Assembly (NCBI GenBank): GCA_963776675.1
Contig: CAVZNR010000032.1
Span: forward strand, 22,055 to 86,054
Direction: 5' to 3'
Source of the DNA: Hyphomicrobium_A sp963776675
GTDB lineage: Bacteria > Pseudomonadota > Alphaproteobacteria > Rhizobiales > Hyphomicrobiaceae
Length of the DNA stretch: 64,000 nt
Both the position numbers and the translations under genes were made by a program. Below are positions 61,395-64,000 of this stretch, one piece after another (the first letter of the stretch is position 1; each line of letters opens with the position of its first letter). Under the pieces are notes generated by a model. The model was given only the letters and a program-made list of their open reading frames with translations. It ran no database searches and had not been told where the DNA came from.

Positions 61395-61410
61395 CATAAT
61401 ATATATTATG
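61395..61410. other. AT-only 16-bp perfect palindrome
   Basis: CATAATATATATTATG between the convergent genes pepA and 61460-62218. It stands out in a GC-rich sequence. It could be a protein-binding site or part of a bidirectional terminator; there is no further evidence. Confidence 0.4.
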
Positions 61411-61459
61411 CGAATGAACTGGCCATCGTCCTCAGGTCTCTCGGGACGATGCCGCGAGG

Positions 61460-62218
61460 CTATGGCAGCAGCGTCTCCTCGGTTCGGCGCACGCCCGTGG
61501 AAATGATCGCGGCGTAGAGCGCGCTGACAAAGCCCGACAGCACGTTGACGCTGATGACGATCGCGATCAGCCGCGCCAGCCGTTCATCCAGCATGGTGCC
61601 CAGCACCGTGACGATGAAGTCGTCGAACGCCTGCTTGATCTGGAACAGCAGCTCGCTCGCCTCGGAGATCGACGGTCGCGCCGGCATGTCGAAAATGATC
61701 TTCCAGCCGATGTCGCCCACGCTTGTCGGCGGCAGCACGTTCGCCATGGCCAGCACCGCGATGCCGGCGGAGAACATGAGCCCCAGCAAGGGTGCCAGGC
61801 GGAAATAGCCCCAGCGCATGGGCAGGGCGTCGGCGCGGATCGACAGCAGCCGCAGCAGGCCGGCGCCTGCGTAGGTGCACACGCCGAACACGACCGCCAC
61901 CCAAAACAGGCGGTCGGTGTCGGTGCCCGAAAACGTGAACAGCGCGGCAACGCCCGCCAGGACACCCTTGAACATGGCCTCCGTCAGGCCGACGAGCCCC
62001 GTCAGCAGCGTGCTGCGAGCAACCAATCCGCCGAAGTAGAACGGCAGCTCGTAGCGCAGTCGCGCGACCTCGAGGCGCAGGCCCAGCACGAAAGCCAGGC
62101 CTCCGGTGAGGCCGGCGAACAGGAACGGATGGTAAAAGCCCAGTGCCGCGACGCCGGCGACGGCCGCAATCTCGCCCGCCATGATGAGGGCGTTGACGAG
62201 GATGCGCAGCACGATCAT
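61460..62218 (-). CDS. Polytopic membrane protein, unknown
   Basis: 252 residues from ATG 62218 (MIVLRILVNALIMAGEIAAV). At least six hydrophobic segments: VAGVAALGFYHPFLFAGLTG, LLTGLVGLTEAMFKGVLAGV, LFWVAVVFGVCTYAGAGLLR, LAPLLGLMFSAGIAVLAMAN and the last about 230-248. A longer loop (SEASELLFQIKQAFDDFI) lies between the last two. No family recognised. Divergent from mazG. Confidence 0.7.
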   Translation of the reverse strand: MIVLRILVNALIMAGEIAAVAGVAALGFYHPFLFAGLTGGLAFVLGLRLEVARLRYELPFYFGGLVARSTLLTGLVGLTEAMFKGVLAGVAALFTFSGTDTDRLFWVAVVFGVCTYAGAGLLRLLSIRADALPMRWGYFRLAPLLGLMFSAGIAVLAMANVLPPTSVGDIGWKIIFDMPARPSISEASELLFQIKQAFDDFIVTVLGTMLDERLARLIAIVISVNVLSGFVSALYAAIISTGVRRTEETLLP

Positions 62219-62292
62219 ATCGCCCCTGGAACCGCTCGCGGGTGCCGAGCTCCATGCCCTGCCCGCACCCACTCTAACGGGAAGGATCGCAG

Positions 62293-63126
62293 GTGGACAA
62301 CAACGGCGGTAAGAAAACGCTTCCCCAGCTCCTCGCCGTCATGGCCGCGCTGCGCACTCCGGGGACCGGCTGCCCCTGGGACCTGAAGCAGACGTTCGCG
62401 ACCATTGCCCCCTATACCATCGAGGAGGCCTACGAGGTTGCCGACGCCATCGCGCGCGACGACCTCCCCCACCTCAAGGACGAGCTGGGGGATCTGTTGT
62501 TCCAGGTCGTCTATCACGCGCGCATGGCCGAGGAGCGACACGCCTTCGCCTTCGACGACGTCGTCGACGCGATCGCCACCAAGATGATCCGCCGCCACCC
62601 GCACGTATTCGGGACGCCCGAGCAGCGCGCCGCCGGTGCCGGTCCCGGTTTCTGGGAGCGCGCCAAGCAGGCGGAAAGAAGCTCCAAGGACGACGCGACG
62701 GGCGTCCTCGACGACGTCCCGGCCGCCCTTCCCGCCCTGACGCGCGCGGTCAAGTTGCAGAACAAAGCCGCGCACGTGGGCTTCGACTGGTCCTCGCTGC
62801 AGCCGGTGCTGGCCAAGCTCAAGGAGGAGCTCGCTGAGCTGGAGGAAGAGATCGCCGCGCGCGGCCCGGTTTCGGCGGGTCTGACACCGGGCGCAGGCAA
62901 CGATGCCATCGAGGAGGAGTTCGGCGATCTTCTGTTCGTCATCGCCAACGTCGCACGCCACCTGAAGCTCGACCCCGAGAACGCGCTGCGAAAGGCCAAC
63001 GACAAGTTCATCCGCCGCTTCCGCTACATCGAGGCGCGTCTTGCCGAGACGGGGCGCTCGCCTAAGCAATCCGATCTCGCCGAGATGGACATGCTGTGGG
63101 ACGAGTCGAAGACGAAGGGGCTGTGA
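62293..63126 (+). CDS. mazG: Nucleoside triphosphate pyrophosphohydrolase MazG
   Basis: 277 residues from GTG 62293, with GGGAAGGA upstream. Hydrolyses nucleoside triphosphates to monophosphates, possibly cleaning the pool. Two MazG-type domains: GCPWDLKQTFATIAPYTIEE followed by EAYEVADAIARDD, then LKDELGDLLFQVVYHARMAE (metal-binding ExxxE/ExxD); a second weaker copy has LAELEEEIAARG and EEEFGDLLFVIANVARHLKL. Complete and of normal length. Confidence 0.95.
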   Translation: MDNNGGKKTLPQLLAVMAALRTPGTGCPWDLKQTFATIAPYTIEEAYEVADAIARDDLPHLKDELGDLLFQVVYHARMAEERHAFAFDDVVDAIATKMIRRHPHVFGTPEQRAAGAGPGFWERAKQAERSSKDDATGVLDDVPAALPALTRAVKLQNKAAHVGFDWSSLQPVLAKLKEELAELEEEIAARGPVSAGLTPGAGNDAIEEEFGDLLFVIANVARHLKLDPENALRKANDKFIRRFRYIEARLAETGRSPKQSDLAEMDMLWDESKTKGL

Positions 63127-63179
63127 GCCGCGGGAACGGCACCGACGCAAGGCATTTCTCAAAAGATTTGGAGACGGTC

Positions 63180-63950
63180 ATGACGCTCAGTCGCAGACGT
63201 GTTCTCACCATGGCGGCAGCAGGCGTCGTGGCAAAGGTGGCGCTGGATCCCCGATCCGGTTTGGCGGCAACATCTGACAGGATCGGCGCGGTCGCCTTCG
63301 ATGGGTTTCCGATCCTGGATCCCAGGCCCGTCGTCGCGCTTGCGAAAGAGCTTTACCCAAGCAACGGCGAGGCGTTCTTCGGCCAGTTTCGAACGCGGCT
63401 GTTCGAGTATCAGTGGCTGCGAGCGCTGGGCGGACGCTACAAGGACTTCTTCGCGATCATCGACGATGCCCATCGCTTCGCGGCAGCGCAGCTCGGGTTG
63501 AACGCAACCGACGATAAGCGCGCGCGGTTGCAGGATGCGTTCTTGGCGCTGAAGGCGTGGCCGGATGTGGTGCCGGCGCTCCAGACCCTGAGAGCCAAAG
63601 GTATTAAGCTGGCGTTTCTTTCCAACATGACCGCGAAGATGCTCAACGCTGGTATCGCGAATTCGCAGCTCGATGGCGTGTTCGACTTCGTGCTGAGCAC
63701 CGATGCCATCAAGTCCTACAAGCCGGATCCGCGCGCCTACCAGCTCGGGGTCGAGGCCCTGATGCTTCCTAAGGAGCAGATTGCCTTTGCTGCTTTCGCC
63801 GGCTGGGACGTTGCCGGCGCGAGCTGGTTTGGCTACCCGACGGTATGGGTCAACCGGCTCGGCGCCACGCCCGATCAGCTTGGCGTCGAGCCGGCCGCAA
63901 CCGGTCCAGGGCTCGATGCGCTGGTTCGCTTCGTGAAGGCGCGGACCTGA
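63180..63950 (+). CDS. Tat-exported HAD-family protein, haloacid dehalogenase type II-like
   Basis: 256 residues from ATG 63180. A twin-arginine signal (LSRRRVLTMAAAGVVAKVAL, with RRRVL) suggests folded export to the periplasm. The rest follows type II haloacid dehalogenases: AVAFDGFPILDPRP (motif I; the canonical form is DAYGTLFD), FLSNMTAKML (motif II), SYKPDPRAYQLGVEAL (motif III Lys) and FAAFAGWDVAGASWFGYPTV (late acidic motif). Motif I is shortened, so the reaction is not certain. 53 bp after mazG; at the window end only 50 bases follow. Confidence 0.8.
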   Translation: MTLSRRRVLTMAAAGVVAKVALDPRSGLAATSDRIGAVAFDGFPILDPRPVVALAKELYPSNGEAFFGQFRTRLFEYQWLRALGGRYKDFFAIIDDAHRFAAAQLGLNATDDKRARLQDAFLALKAWPDVVPALQTLRAKGIKLAFLSNMTAKMLNAGIANSQLDGVFDFVLSTDAIKSYKPDPRAYQLGVEALMLPKEQIAFAAFAGWDVAGASWFGYPTVWVNRLGATPDQLGVEPAATGPGLDALVRFVKART

Positions 63951-64000
63951 GATAGACGTCAAGCCTTCCGCTCGACGCGGGATCGGCGCGCTAGTTGCCG

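Overview
The window looks like a chromosomal segment of a high-GC alphaproteobacterium of the Hyphomicrobiales (Hyphomicrobium-like). The evidence is gene order: rpsF-rpsR-DUF2232-rplI-dnaB-alr-radA-cvpA-purF, fabD-fabG-acpP-fabF-mltG-yicC-gmk, and lptF-lptG-lptD-surA-pdxA-rsmA are all in the order usual for that group. Roughly the first 21.8 kb is an accessory region; the rest is ordinary core genome.

Accessory region (about 698-21,793). It ends at a tRNA-Ser(UGA) gene (21780-21869, minus). A 14-bp direct copy of the tRNA 3' end, including CCA, lies at 698-711, just upstream of a 3-methyladenine DNA glycosylase gene cut by the window edge. This is the layout of a genomic island integrated at a tRNA 3' end, though no integrase is recognisable. 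Inside are three insertion sequences (IS1111-type with 13-bp subterminal inverted repeats, IS1182-type, IS110-type), a tandem set of three unknown secreted proteins, a diverged 98-bp direct repeat (8788 and 20968), and the most interesting locus of the window.

That locus (9997-18506) encodes an SbnA/SbnB-type pathway to L-2,3-diaminopropionate, an arginine:amine amidinotransferase, a 1472-residue membrane-embedded single-module NRPS of the epsilon-poly-L-lysine synthetase (Pls) type, and its own Sfp-type phosphopantetheinyl transferase. My reading is a dedicated system for a cationic homo-oligomer of diaminopropionate or guanidinylated diaminopropionate. A structured leader and a 22-codon reading frame with a very strong ribosome binding site precede it. 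A 420-residue secreted protein of unknown family and an S41-type peptidase follow.

Core region (21.9-64 kb). Cell-wall genes (rlpA-like, DD-carboxypeptidase, mltG, alr), a tmk-holB-metG-tatD-MBL run, purF/cvpA/radA/dnaB and ribosomal proteins, fatty-acid synthesis, gmk, two tandem secreted lipase-like hydrolases, the LPS-export genes lptF/lptG/lptD with a surA-like chaperone, pdxA, rsmA, pepA, mazG and a Tat-exported HAD protein.

Sequence quality: tatD, mltG and lptD each carry one apparent extra base that breaks the frame, and an SDR gene near 29.6 kb has lost its expected stop. Since lptD is normally essential, these look more like sequencing or assembly indels than real pseudogenes.
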